In this document: positions 55,458-64,000 of the stretch, piece after piece | Position numbering within the stretch: position 1 is the first letter of the stretch | How the letters are laid out: every line of letters begins with the position of its first letter | Source of the DNA: Vibrio tubiashii | GTDB lineage: Bacteria; Pseudomonadota; Gammaproteobacteria; Enterobacterales; Vibrionaceae | Assembly (NCBI GenBank): GCA_000775715.1 | Contig: JRWQ01000012.1 | Coordinates: forward strand, 1-64,000 | Reading direction: 5' to 3' | Length of the DNA stretch: 64,000 bases | The notes under the pieces: model-generated | The model's database searches: none | What the model was told of the DNA's origin: nothing | The model's input: the letters and a program-made list of their open reading frames with translations, nothing else | Position numbers and translations under genes: made by a program

Positions 55458-56756
55458 ATGAAATTTTGGAAACACACTCTACTTTCAATGGCCTCGGTTT
55501 GCGTGGTAAACGCAGCGTCAGCAGAGCCAGTTCCGCTAGATAAAGTGGCAGTGATTGTCAATGAAGGTGTAGTGCTACAAAGTGATATTGACGTATCAAT
55601 CAAAACACTCAAAGCCAACGCAAAGAAGAACGGTCAAGCACTCCCCGAAGAAAACGTTCTTATTGAGCAGGTCACTGAAAAACTGATTGTCGATACCATT
55701 CAACAACAAGAAGCGGAGCGTATTGGAGTACGTATTGATGATAACCGCCTCAATGAGGCCATTTCAGACATCGCAAGTAACAACGACCAAACAGTTGAAC
55801 AGCTCAGTGAATCAATTACCCAAGAGGGCTTAAGCTATGCAGAGTTCCGTGAGCAGATCCGCCGCGAAATTGCCGCTAGCGAAGCTCGAAATGCACTAGT
55901 AAGACGCAGAATTAATATTCTGCCTGCCGAAGTAGAAAACCTAGCCGATATTCTGGCGAAAGAGACCAACGCTACGGTTCAATACAAAATTGGCCACATT
56001 CAACTGCGAGTTAACGATGGTGACGACAAAGCAGCCATCGAAGCCGAGGCAAAACGCTTAGTTAAAGAGTTAAACAATGGAGCTGATTTCAGCACTATGG
56101 CTTACACCTACTCAAAAGGACCAAAAGCGCTACAAGGTGGTGATTGGGGCTGGATGCGTCAAGAGGAGATGCCGACCATTTTTGCTGACCAGATTAAACT
56201 GCAAAACAAAGGCAGCATTATAGGTCCATTTCGAAGTGGGGTTGGTTTTCACATTCTTAAGATTGAGGATGTTAAAGGCCTTGAGACCGTAGCGGTTACA
56301 GAAATCAATGCTCGCCATATTTTAATTAAACCAACGGTAATCCTGAGCGACGAAGGGGTACAAAATGACCTCAATGAAATCATTCGCCGCATTAAAGATG
56401 GCGAGTCTACCTTCGGCGAAATGGCGCAGCAGTACAGCCAAGATCCAGGCTCTGCGGCTCAAGACGGTGAACTAGGCTATCAAACCTCAGACCTATACGT
56501 GCCAGAGTTTAAACACCAAGTGGATACCCTGCCTGTTGGTCAAATCAGTGAACCGTTTAAAACCGTTCACGGCTGGCATATCGTTGAAGTCCTTGACCGT
56601 CGCGAAGTCGATCGCACCGATTCGGCACTTAAAAACAAAGCTTATCGCATCTTGTTTAACCGTAAGTTCAATGAAGAAGCAAGCGCATGGCTGCAAGAAA
56701 TTCGTGCAAGTGCCTTTGTTGAAATTGTAGAAGAAGACGATCAAGATGACCGTTAA
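55458..56756 (+). CDS. surA: Periplasmic chaperone/prolyl isomerase SurA
   Basis: Main periplasmic chaperone for outer-membrane proteins such as LptD. Signal peptide (cleavage after NAASA), an N-terminal helical SurA domain ([20 protein letters not shown]), then two parvulin domains (both with the YSKGP or YSQDP and GGDxGW or GExGY patterns). 432 aa. Overlaps the pdxA start by 11 bp. Confidence 0.95.
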   Translation: MKFWKHTLLSMASVCVVNAASAEPVPLDKVAVIVNEGVVLQSDIDVSIKTLKANAKKNGQALPEENVLIEQVTEKLIVDTIQQQEAERIGVRIDDNRLNEAISDIASNNDQTVEQLSESITQEGLSYAEFREQIRREIAASEARNALVRRRINILPAEVENLADILAKETNATVQYKIGHIQLRVNDGDDKAAIEAEAKRLVKELNNGADFSTMAYTYSKGPKALQGGDWGWMRQEEMPTIFADQIKLQNKGSIIGPFRSGVGFHILKIEDVKGLETVAVTEINARHILIKPTVILSDEGVQNDLNEIIRRIKDGESTFGEMAQQYSQDPGSAAQDGELGYQTSDLYVPEFKHQVDTLPVGQISEPFKTVHGWHIVEVLDRREVDRTDSALKNKAYRILFNRKFNEEASAWLQEIRASAFVEIVEEDDQDDR

Positions 56757-57738
56757 ACGCATCATTGTCACTGCAGGCGAACCTGCTGGTATTGGCCCTG
56801 ACCTCGTTCTTGCCTTATCAGAAGAGAACTGGAGCCACCAGATTGTGGTGAGTGCAGACAAAAAAATGCTAGCAGAGCGCGCTGAACAACTTGGCATTTC
56901 AGTACAACTGATTGACTATCAAGCCGATGCGGAGATTGTGCCACAAAAAGCTGGAACGCTAGTTGTGGATCATATCGCGATGGAAACTAAAGCGATCCCC
57001 GGACAACTCGACGAAGCAAATGGCCAATATGTATTAAAAACATTAGAAAGAGCCGCTTTAGGCTGTATGAACAATGAATTTGATGCTATTGTCACCGGCC
57101 CTGTGCACAAAGGGGTCATCAACCGAGCTGGTGTAGCATTTAGCGGCCATACCGAGTTTTTCGCTGAAAAGTCGAACACACCGCTAGTTGTCATGATGCT
57201 AGCTACTGAAGGATTGCGCGTCGCACTTGTTACGACACATATTCCTCTTGCTTATGTGTCTCAGGCAGTAACTGAAGAGAGACTTGAAAAGATCATTGAT
57301 ATCCTGCACAAGGATCTCGTTGAGAAATTCGCCATCTCTGAGCCTAAAATATATGTGTGTGGACTGAATCCACATGCCGGAGAAGATGGTGTACTTGGCT
57401 CAGAAGAGATCAAGACCATAACTCCAACCCTAGAGAGACTGCGTCAGGATAAAGGCATTGACCTCATAGGTCCTTTGCCCGCTGACACCATCTTCAACGA
57501 TAAATACTTGCAAGATGCCGATGCAGTACTCGGGATGTATCACGATCAGGTACTTCCTGTATTAAAATATAAAGGCTTTGGCCGCTCAGTGAATATCACT
57601 TTGGGCTTACCGTTTATAAGGACCTCCGTTGATCACGGCACCGCACTTGACCTTGCAGGGACAGGCAATGCGGACACAGGAAGCTTTAGAACGGCTTTAG
57701 CTCATGCCATTGAGCTAGTCGATAATAAATCGAATTAA
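56746..57738 (+). CDS. pdxA: 4-hydroxythreonine-4-phosphate dehydrogenase
   Basis: NAD-dependent oxidation in pyridoxal phosphate synthesis. [11 protein letters not shown] start, [13 protein letters not shown], the metal His residues in [19 protein letters not shown] and [11 protein letters not shown] are all present. 330 aa. Its ATG lies within the end of surA. Confidence 0.95.
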   Translation: MTVKRIIVTAGEPAGIGPDLVLALSEENWSHQIVVSADKKMLAERAEQLGISVQLIDYQADAEIVPQKAGTLVVDHIAMETKAIPGQLDEANGQYVLKTLERAALGCMNNEFDAIVTGPVHKGVINRAGVAFSGHTEFFAEKSNTPLVVMMLATEGLRVALVTTHIPLAYVSQAVTEERLEKIIDILHKDLVEKFAISEPKIYVCGLNPHAGEDGVLGSEEIKTITPTLERLRQDKGIDLIGPLPADTIFNDKYLQDADAVLGMYHDQVLPVLKYKGFGRSVNITLGLPFIRTSVDHGTALDLAGTGNADTGSFRTALAHAIELVDNKSN

Positions 57739-57750
57739 CTTGAGAATACT

Positions 57751-58557
57751 ATGAGAAACGATGTCCACTTAGGGCACAAAGCAAGAAAGCGCTTTGGTCA
57801 AAACTTCCTTAATGATCCTTACATCATTGATGGAATTGTCTCTGCGATTAACCCAAAACCTGGTCAGAACTTAGTTGAGATCGGCCCAGGCTTGGGCGCA
57901 ATCACTGAACCGGTAGGTAAAGAAGTCGACAAGTTTACTGTGATTGAACTTGACCGTGACCTCGCTGAGCGCTTGCGTAACCACCCAGATTTAGGTGACA
58001 AGCTGACCATTCATGAAGGCGATGCGATGCGTTTCGACTTCACTCAACTAGTGAAACCAAACAACAAGCTACGTATTTTTGGCAACTTGCCTTACAACAT
58101 CTCAACACCTTTGATGTTCCACTTATTTGAGTTCCATAAAGACGTGCAAGATATGCACTTTATGCTGCAAAAAGAAGTTGTTAATCGCTTAGCGGCTGGT
58201 CCTGGAACTAAAGCTTACGGCCGTTTAACCGTAATGGCCCAATACTACTGTAAAGTGGTCCCGGTTTTAGAGGTGCCACCTACCGCTTTCGTTCCACCAC
58301 CTAAAGTGGATTCAGCGGTCGTGCGTCTAGTTCCGTACGAAGAGATTCCGCACCCAACAACAAGCCTAAAATGGCTTGATCGCGTATGTCGTGAAGGTTT
58401 CAACCAACGCCGTAAAACAGTACGTAACTGTTATAAAGCTCTAATGAGTGCAGAGACTCTAGAGCAGTTGGGTGTGAACCCAAGTATGCGTCCAGAAAAT
58501 CTCACCCTAGAGCAATTTGTCGATATGGCTAACTGGCTAGACGCAAATCACCAATAA
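57751..58557 (+). CDS. rsmA: 16S rRNA (adenine1518/1519-N6)-dimethyltransferase
   Basis: KsgA; forms two m6,2A residues near the 3' end of 16S rRNA as a late 30S check; its loss gives kasugamycin resistance. [11 protein letters not shown], motif [19 protein letters not shown] and [12 protein letters not shown] are present. 268 aa. Follows pdxA by 12 bp. Confidence 0.95.
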   Translation: MRNDVHLGHKARKRFGQNFLNDPYIIDGIVSAINPKPGQNLVEIGPGLGAITEPVGKEVDKFTVIELDRDLAERLRNHPDLGDKLTIHEGDAMRFDFTQLVKPNNKLRIFGNLPYNISTPLMFHLFEFHKDVQDMHFMLQKEVVNRLAAGPGTKAYGRLTVMAQYYCKVVPVLEVPPTAFVPPPKVDSAVVRLVPYEEIPHPTTSLKWLDRVCREGFNQRRKTVRNCYKALMSAETLEQLGVNPSMRPENLTLEQFVDMANWLDANHQ

Positions 58558-58570
58558 GCGCAGTATACTT

Positions 58571-58606
58571 AGAGTGATAAATCATAGATTTATCACTCTT
58601 TTTTGA
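58571..58606 (+). terminator. Intrinsic terminator between rsmA and apaG
   Basis: Perfect stem AGAGTGATAAAT/ATTTATCACTCT with a CATAG loop and a T run. It sits right before the apaG ribosome binding site and so partly isolates apaG-apaH from the upstream genes. Confidence 0.85.
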
Positions 58607-58620
58607 CTTAAGGAGTCTAC

Positions 58621-58998
58621 ATGGAAGCTAGCCCTTGTATAAAAGTCCAAGTCCACACCAAGTACATCCCTGAGCAATCTCAACCCGATGCAAAACGCTA
58701 TGTTTTTGCCTATATCATCACTATCAAAAATCTTAGCCAACAAGCGGTACAATTAATCAGTCGTCGCTGGCTTATCACTGATGCAAACGGTAAACAAATG
58801 ACCGTTGAAGGTGAAGGCGTCGTCGGCCAACAACCCTTAATTACAGCGAGCGATGAGTATACGTACAACAGCGGTACTGTGATTGAAACACCTGTTGGAG
58901 TGATGCAGGGCCAGTACATTATGTGTGACGACAATGGCGATGAGTTTACTGTCGAAATTGAACCCTTTCGTCTCGCAATCCCTAACATACTCAATTAA
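58621..58998 (+). CDS. apaG: ApaG/CorD beta-sandwich protein
   Basis: 125 aa Ig-like fold protein: [34 protein letters not shown] pattern with [11 protein letters not shown] and GVMQGQYIM. In E. coli linked to Co2+ and Mg2+ resistance; the exact reaction is not known. AAGGAG before ATG. Upstream of apaH, the conserved order. Confidence 0.93.
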   Translation: MEASPCIKVQVHTKYIPEQSQPDAKRYVFAYIITIKNLSQQAVQLISRRWLITDANGKQMTVEGEGVVGQQPLITASDEYTYNSGTVIETPVGVMQGQYIMCDDNGDEFTVEIEPFRLAIPNILN

Positions 58999-59007
58999 GG
59001 CTCTACT

Positions 59008-59823
59008 TTGGCTACATATATTGTCGGTGACCTACAAGGCTGCCTTGATGAACTGCTACTACTGCTCGATAAGGTTCAGTTCGATATGAACCAAGATACC
59101 TTATGGGTTGCAGGAGACTTAGTAGCAAGAGGCCCTAACTCTCTAGAAGTATTACGTTTTCTTTACTCCCTTGGGGATACAGTCAAAGTGGTGCTAGGTA
59201 ATCATGACCTGCATCTACTTGCGGTATCACTAGGTCTGTTTAAAGTAAAAACTAAAGACAAGACAGCTGCGATTTTTTCTGCCAAAGACAAGCAAGAATT
59301 ACTAGCGTGGCTAAAACAACAGCCATTGCTCGCCGAGCACGATGAGTTTGTTATGTGCCATGCTGGCATCTCGCCACAATGGTCTTTACAACAAGCTCGA
59401 GAAGCAGCCACTGAAGTGGAGACCATTCTACGTAGTGAAAAATGGGCGTGGCTGATTGAGAATATGTACTCAAATCAACCTGACTTGTGGAATGAATCTT
59501 TACAAGGAATAGAACGTTACCGTTATATCATCAATGCCTTTACTCGCATGCGATTTTGTAATGAGGAAGGCAAACTCGATATGGAGTGCAAACTTCCGCC
59601 GAGTAAGATACATAGCGACCAGCTCATGCCTTGGTTCAAAGTCAAAAATAGAGTAAAGCTCGAAAAAACTGTGCTATTTGGTCACTGGGCCGCCCTAGAA
59701 GGCTACCAAAATGAAGAGGTAATCGGCTTAGATACAGGTTGTGTTTGGGGCGGTAGCTTAACAATGTTAAGGTGGGAAGATAAACAGTTCTTTACTCAAA
59801 AAGCGTTAACGAGTAACGAGTAA
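59008..59823 (+). CDS. apaH: Diadenosine tetraphosphatase (symmetrical) ApaH
   Basis: Hydrolyses Ap4A to two ADP and removes Np4 caps from RNA. Metallophosphatase motifs GDLQGCLDE, GDLVARGPNSLE, LGNHDLH and the later HAG and FGHW segments. Start is TTG with AAGG before it. 271 aa. The stop codon lies inside a short tandem heptamer (TAACGAG) repeat. Confidence 0.93.
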   Translation: MATYIVGDLQGCLDELLLLLDKVQFDMNQDTLWVAGDLVARGPNSLEVLRFLYSLGDTVKVVLGNHDLHLLAVSLGLFKVKTKDKTAAIFSAKDKQELLAWLKQQPLLAEHDEFVMCHAGISPQWSLQQAREAATEVETILRSEKWAWLIENMYSNQPDLWNESLQGIERYRYIINAFTRMRFCNEEGKLDMECKLPPSKIHSDQLMPWFKVKNRVKLEKTVLFGHWAALEGYQNEEVIGLDTGCVWGGSLTMLRWEDKQFFTQKALTSNE

Positions 59824-59832
59824 CGAGTAAAC
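59804..59832 (+). repeat. Tandem TAACGAG heptamers at the apaH stop
   Basis: Three or so copies of TAACGAG in a row, then TAAAC. The apaH stop codon is the first base triplet of one copy, so copy-number change would move the stop. Confidence 0.6.
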
Positions 59833-59839
59833 TCTGAAG

Positions 59840-59867
59840 GGTTGGCACACAATGCCAACCGTTTCTC
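59840..59867 (+). terminator. Hairpin after apaH
   Basis: GGTTGGCA-CACAA-TGCCAACC followed by GTTTCTCTT, a plausible terminator for apaH. Confidence 0.65.
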
Positions 59868-59934
59868 TTAAATTCAGATAATTAAAAGCAAATCAGGCCC
59901 TAAATTTCCTGCAACTCTTGCTCAACTCACCACT

Positions 59935-60009
59935 GATCTCTTCTCGAAGGGCGAAGCCCGATCTCGGAGCAAAGCGTTCTCGCATCTCGCAGGGCGTAGC
60001 CCGTTCCTA
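59935..60009. repeat. Palindromic repeat block between apaH and folA
   Basis: GGGC-GAA-GCCC at 59949-59959 and GGGC-GTA-GCCC at 59992-60002, with GGAGCAAAGCGTTCTCG between. Same family as the blocks at 324-395 and 4606-4752. Its end touches the folA stop. Confidence 0.6.
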
Positions 60010-60492
60010 TCAATTTCTCTCAAGTACCACAAAACGCATATCATAAGCGTTCTTCTCATCAGCCGAGTAAGTTTCGGAGTAAGTTTCTTTAAACTCTTCA
60101 CTCCATGCAGGAAACTGAGTATCACCATCAATCTCAGCATCGATGTGAGTGATGTAAAGCTTCGTTGCACGGGGCAGGCAAGCTTGATAAACCGTTCCTC
60201 CGCCAATGATCATGACTTCTTCGACATCTCCGGCCACTTGCAAAGCCTCATCAATCGAGGTCACCGTCGTTACTCCGTCAATAACTAACGACGCATCACG
60301 GCTAATCACAATGTTTTGCCTGCCCGGAAGTGGACGTCCAATGGAGTCATAAGTCTTGCGCCCCATCACCACGGGCTTACCCATAGTACAACGTTTAAAC
60401 CAAGCAAAATCAGCAGGCAGATGCCAAGGCATTTGGTTGTCTTTTCCGATGATTCTATTGTGTGCCATCGCGGCAACCATACTAATGATCAT
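60010..60492 (-). CDS. folA: Dihydrofolate reductase
   Basis: Reduces dihydrofolate to tetrahydrofolate; target of trimethoprim. MIISMVAAMAHNRIIGKDNQMPWHLPADFAWFKRCT, VMGRKTYDSIGRPLPGRQNIVISR, MIIGGGTVYQ and the end MRFVVLERN are typical. 160 aa. The palindromic block abuts the stop. Confidence 0.95.
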   Translation of the reverse strand: MIISMVAAMAHNRIIGKDNQMPWHLPADFAWFKRCTMGKPVVMGRKTYDSIGRPLPGRQNIVISRDASLVIDGVTTVTSIDEALQVAGDVEEVMIIGGGTVYQACLPRATKLYITHIDAEIDGDTQFPAWSEEFKETYSETYSADEKNAYDMRFVVLERN

Positions 60493-60510
60493 TCCTTAGC
60501 TCCTAGGATT

Positions 60511-60984
60511 TTATACGATTGGTTTGCGGCGATAGAATAGCAAGCCTGGCATAGCTAAGCCAACAGCTAGTCCAGCAATAATAAACATCGCTTTCAGAAA
60601 GTTTTCTACTGACATAGCAACCAGTTCAGGGCTGTAGCCTCTATGATTCAATTCAACCAAAGCTATCATCGCTTTGAAGGCAAAAACGCCAGGGACCATA
60701 GGAATTAGCGAAGCAACAGTAAAAACTTTCGGGTGAGCTAAAAAACGAGCAGACCAATGAATGCCCACCATGCTCACTATGATTGCAGCAAAAAATGTGG
60801 CCCATTCAATAGGAATCCCAAACTGCATCATTAAATACCGCGAACCATGACCTATTGCACCACCCAGCGCACAATAGATTAGTGCCTTTTGTGGGACATT
60901 GAATACCAAGGCAAAGCCAACTGCAGGAATGGCAGCAAAGAACATATCGTTCAATAGACCAAGTAAAAGATCGACATTAATCAT
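60511..60984 (-). CDS. yjjB: Threonine/serine exporter family protein YjjB
   Basis: Four membrane segments with FFAAIPAVGFALVFNVPQKAL, the YjjB (ThrE_2) part. The ATG at 60984 overlaps the yjjP stop (ATGA), giving 157 aa; the longer frame to 60999 is not preferred. In E. coli YjjPB forms a two-part succinate or Thr/Ser exporter. Confidence 0.88.
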   Translation of the reverse strand: MINVDLLLGLLNDMFFAAIPAVGFALVFNVPQKALIYCALGGAIGHGSRYLMMQFGIPIEWATFFAAIIVSMVGIHWSARFLAHPKVFTVASLIPMVPGVFAFKAMIALVELNHRGYSPELVAMSVENFLKAMFIIAGLAVGLAMPGLLFYRRKPIV

Positions 60985-61748
60985 GCTACCCACCCCCAAA
61001 CACCCACTAAACTCATTGCTGCAACAATACCTAGGCTAGTTGCAAGGGTAAGCAAACTTGCCATAACAAAACGCGCAATGCCCATATTGATGTAGCCTTT
61101 TAACATATCTGCGACTGAGTTGATGAGTGGGAATCCCGGAACGAGCATTAAAACAGATGATGCCATGACTATAGATGGAGAGTTACCTAACTCGTATATC
61201 ACAGCTTGCGCAGAGACAAAGGTCGTCACAAAAGCTGTGGCCGTGAAGTTCATTAGAGGATTGAAGTGGCGATGACCAATCTCTTGTCTAACCACCATTC
61301 CGGTCGCTGAAGCAATAAATGTCATCAAAAATACTGTCCAATCTCCACCAGCGAGCCGACTAAATGCCGCGCACGAAAGGCCAATCATAAATACAACTAG
61401 CCAGCGGTTGTAACGCTCAGGGCTGATTTTATCTAACTGACGTTGTGCCATTGACCAGTCAATAATGCCTCGCTCGAGCATGATACAAATTCGTTGAACT
61501 TGGGTAATGGCGCGCATGTTGATACCACGATCGGCACATCGACGTGCTGTGGTAATGCAATGTTCTTGATATACGGTGGTAACAACGAGTGAGCTCGCCG
61601 ATAATGAGACTTCAACTTCATCCATGCCTGCCGCTAATCCAAAGCGACGCATGAGATCGCCAACGAGAGTACTTTCAGCCCCATGTGCTAAAAGCATTTG
61701 CCCAGCTTGGGCGATTAAGCGAGACACCGCCCGCTGTTTAGATACCAT
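60981..61748 (-). CDS. yjjP: Threonine/serine exporter family protein YjjP
   Basis: 255 aa ThrE-type protein. A cytosolic N-terminal domain (AGQMLLAHGAESTLVGDLMRR) precedes about five membrane segments. Paired with yjjB in one operon by a 4 bp overlap. Substrate is not shown here. Confidence 0.88.
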   Translation of the reverse strand: MVSKQRAVSRLIAQAGQMLLAHGAESTLVGDLMRRFGLAAGMDEVEVSLSASSLVVTTVYQEHCITTARRCADRGINMRAITQVQRICIMLERGIIDWSMAQRQLDKISPERYNRWLVVFMIGLSCAAFSRLAGGDWTVFLMTFIASATGMVVRQEIGHRHFNPLMNFTATAFVTTFVSAQAVIYELGNSPSIVMASSVLMLVPGFPLINSVADMLKGYINMGIARFVMASLLTLATSLGIVAAMSLVGVWGWVA

Positions 61749-61818
61749 GATTTAATCCTATTCCTTTAGAACGTTTTTATTCTGCGATGAAAGCAGAGAC
61801 AATGATTTGATTTAGACA

Positions 61819-61848
61819 CAAAAAAAGCCGCAATTGACGTTGCGGCTA
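61819..61848 (-). terminator. Intrinsic terminator after cgtA
   Basis: AGCCGCAA-CGTCAA-TTGCGGCT stem with an A run on the plus-strand left side (U run in the transcript). Confidence 0.85.
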
Positions 61849-61865
61849 TGAAAAATTAGATACTG

Positions 61866-63390
<1,525 letters not shown>

Positions 63391-63648
63391 TTACTCAGCT
63401 TCGATGCTAACGAATTTACGGTTTTTAGGACCTTTCACTTCGAACTTCACTTTACCTTCAGTAAGAGCGAATAGAGTGTGGTCTTTACCGATACCTACGT
63501 TAGTACCAGCGTGGAACTTAGTACCACGTTGACGAACAATGATGTTACCTGCAAGAACAGACTCACCACCGAAACGCTTAACACCTAGACGTTTGCTTTC
63601 TGAATCGCGGCCGTTACGAGTAGAACCACCAGCTTTTTTGTGTGCCAT
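63391..63648 (-). CDS. rpmA: 50S ribosomal protein L27
   Basis: Large-subunit protein whose N-terminus reaches the peptidyl transferase centre. [43 protein letters not shown] and [12 protein letters not shown]. 85 aa. Second gene of rplU-rpmA. Confidence 0.96.
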   Translation of the reverse strand: MAHKKAGGSTRNGRDSESKRLGVKRFGGESVLAGNIIVRQRGTKFHAGTNVGIGKDHTLFALTEGKVKFEVKGPKNRKFVSIEAE

Positions 63649-63668
63649 TGTTAAACTCTCCTAATCGA

Positions 63669-63980
63669 TTAAGCGTTGATACCAGTGATTTTCACTTCTG
63701 TGAACCACTGACGGTGACCAGCTTGTTTGCGAGAGTGCTTACGACGACGGAATTTAACGATTTTTACTTTATCGCCACGACCGTGTTGTACCACTTCTGC
63801 AACTACTTTGCCGCCCTCTACTAGAGGAGCACCAACTTTAATGTCTTCACCGTTAGCAACAAGAAGAACTTTATCAAATTCAACAGTTGCACCAGTTTCA
63901 ACGTCTAATTTCTCTAAACGAAGAGTTTGACCTTCGCTTACACGGTGTTGTTTACCACCAGATTGGAAAACAGCGTACAT
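63669..63980 (-). CDS. rplU: 50S ribosomal protein L21
   Basis: Large-subunit protein that binds 23S r[17 protein letters not shown] start and the [22 protein letters not shown] end. 103 aa. First gene of rplU-rpmA; the upstream region lies mostly beyond the window. Confidence 0.96.
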   Translation of the reverse strand: MYAVFQSGGKQHRVSEGQTLRLEKLDVETGATVEFDKVLLVANGEDIKVGAPLVEGGKVVAEVVQHGRGDKVKIVKFRRRKHSRKQAGHRQWFTEVKITGINA

Positions 63981-64000
63981 ATCTTACTCCGCTTTTTCCG

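Overview
The window is a stretch of a gammaproteobacterial chromosome that I read as Vibrio, probably chromosome 1. The evidence is gene order and protein sequence: recJ-dsbC-xerD, pilABCD-coaE-zapD-yacG, rpsP-rimM-trmD-rplS, ispD-ispF-truD-surE-pcm-nlpD-rpoS, rpsU-yqeY-dnaG-rpoD-ileX, lptD-surA-pdxA-rsmA-apaG-apaH-folA and cgtA-rpmA-rplU. The species cannot be fixed from sequence reading alone.

Layout. 1-34.2 kb is a conserved housekeeping backbone: DNA repair and disulfide folding (recJ, dsbC, xerD), fldB, ampD and nadC, the type IV pilus cluster, a ribosomal protein/tRNA modification operon, ffh, ypjD and a CorB-type protein, the rpoS locus with isoprenoid and division genes (ispD, ispF, ftsB), uppP, folate genes, plsY, tsaD and the macromolecular synthesis cluster ending in rpoD. 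Its intergenic gaps hold two kinds of dispersed palindromic repeat: short units of the form GGRC-NNN-GYCC (near 0.3, 4.6 and 60 kb) and one 122 bp ERIC-like element beside rplS.

34.2-50.6 kb is a genomic island of about 16.3 kb inserted in the 3' end of a tRNA-Ile2(CAU) gene (ileX). It starts with a P4-type tyrosine integrase next to the tRNA and ends in an 18 bp near-copy of the tRNA 3' end. Paired TGTACCA motifs with the same 12 bp spacing lie inside both ends. Cargo in order: a four-gene minus-strand operon (DNA adenine methyltransferase, a large protein with two GHKL ATPase modules including a histidine kinase core, a response-regulator receiver protein, and an HNH nuclease); two AlpA-type regulators; a degenerate RNase HI-like protein; a RadC/YfjY protein with two DUF2787-like paralogues; a WYL-type regulator; a small exported protein; several proteins of unknown function; and an inovirus Gp2-like (YagK/YfjJ) protein.

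The four-gene operon is the strongest candidate for an undescribed system. Its parts suggest self-marking by methylation, sensing by an ATPase/kinase, relay to a receiver, and killing or DNA cleavage by the HNH protein, i.e. an anti-phage defence controlled by phosphorelay. That is inference from domain content, start-stop overlaps and island context.

50.6-64 kb returns to the backbone: a GAF/HD-GYP phosphodiesterase, djlA, the lptD-to-apaH outer-membrane and ribosome maintenance cluster, folA, the two-part YjjPB exporter, the GTPase cgtA, and rpmA-rplU.
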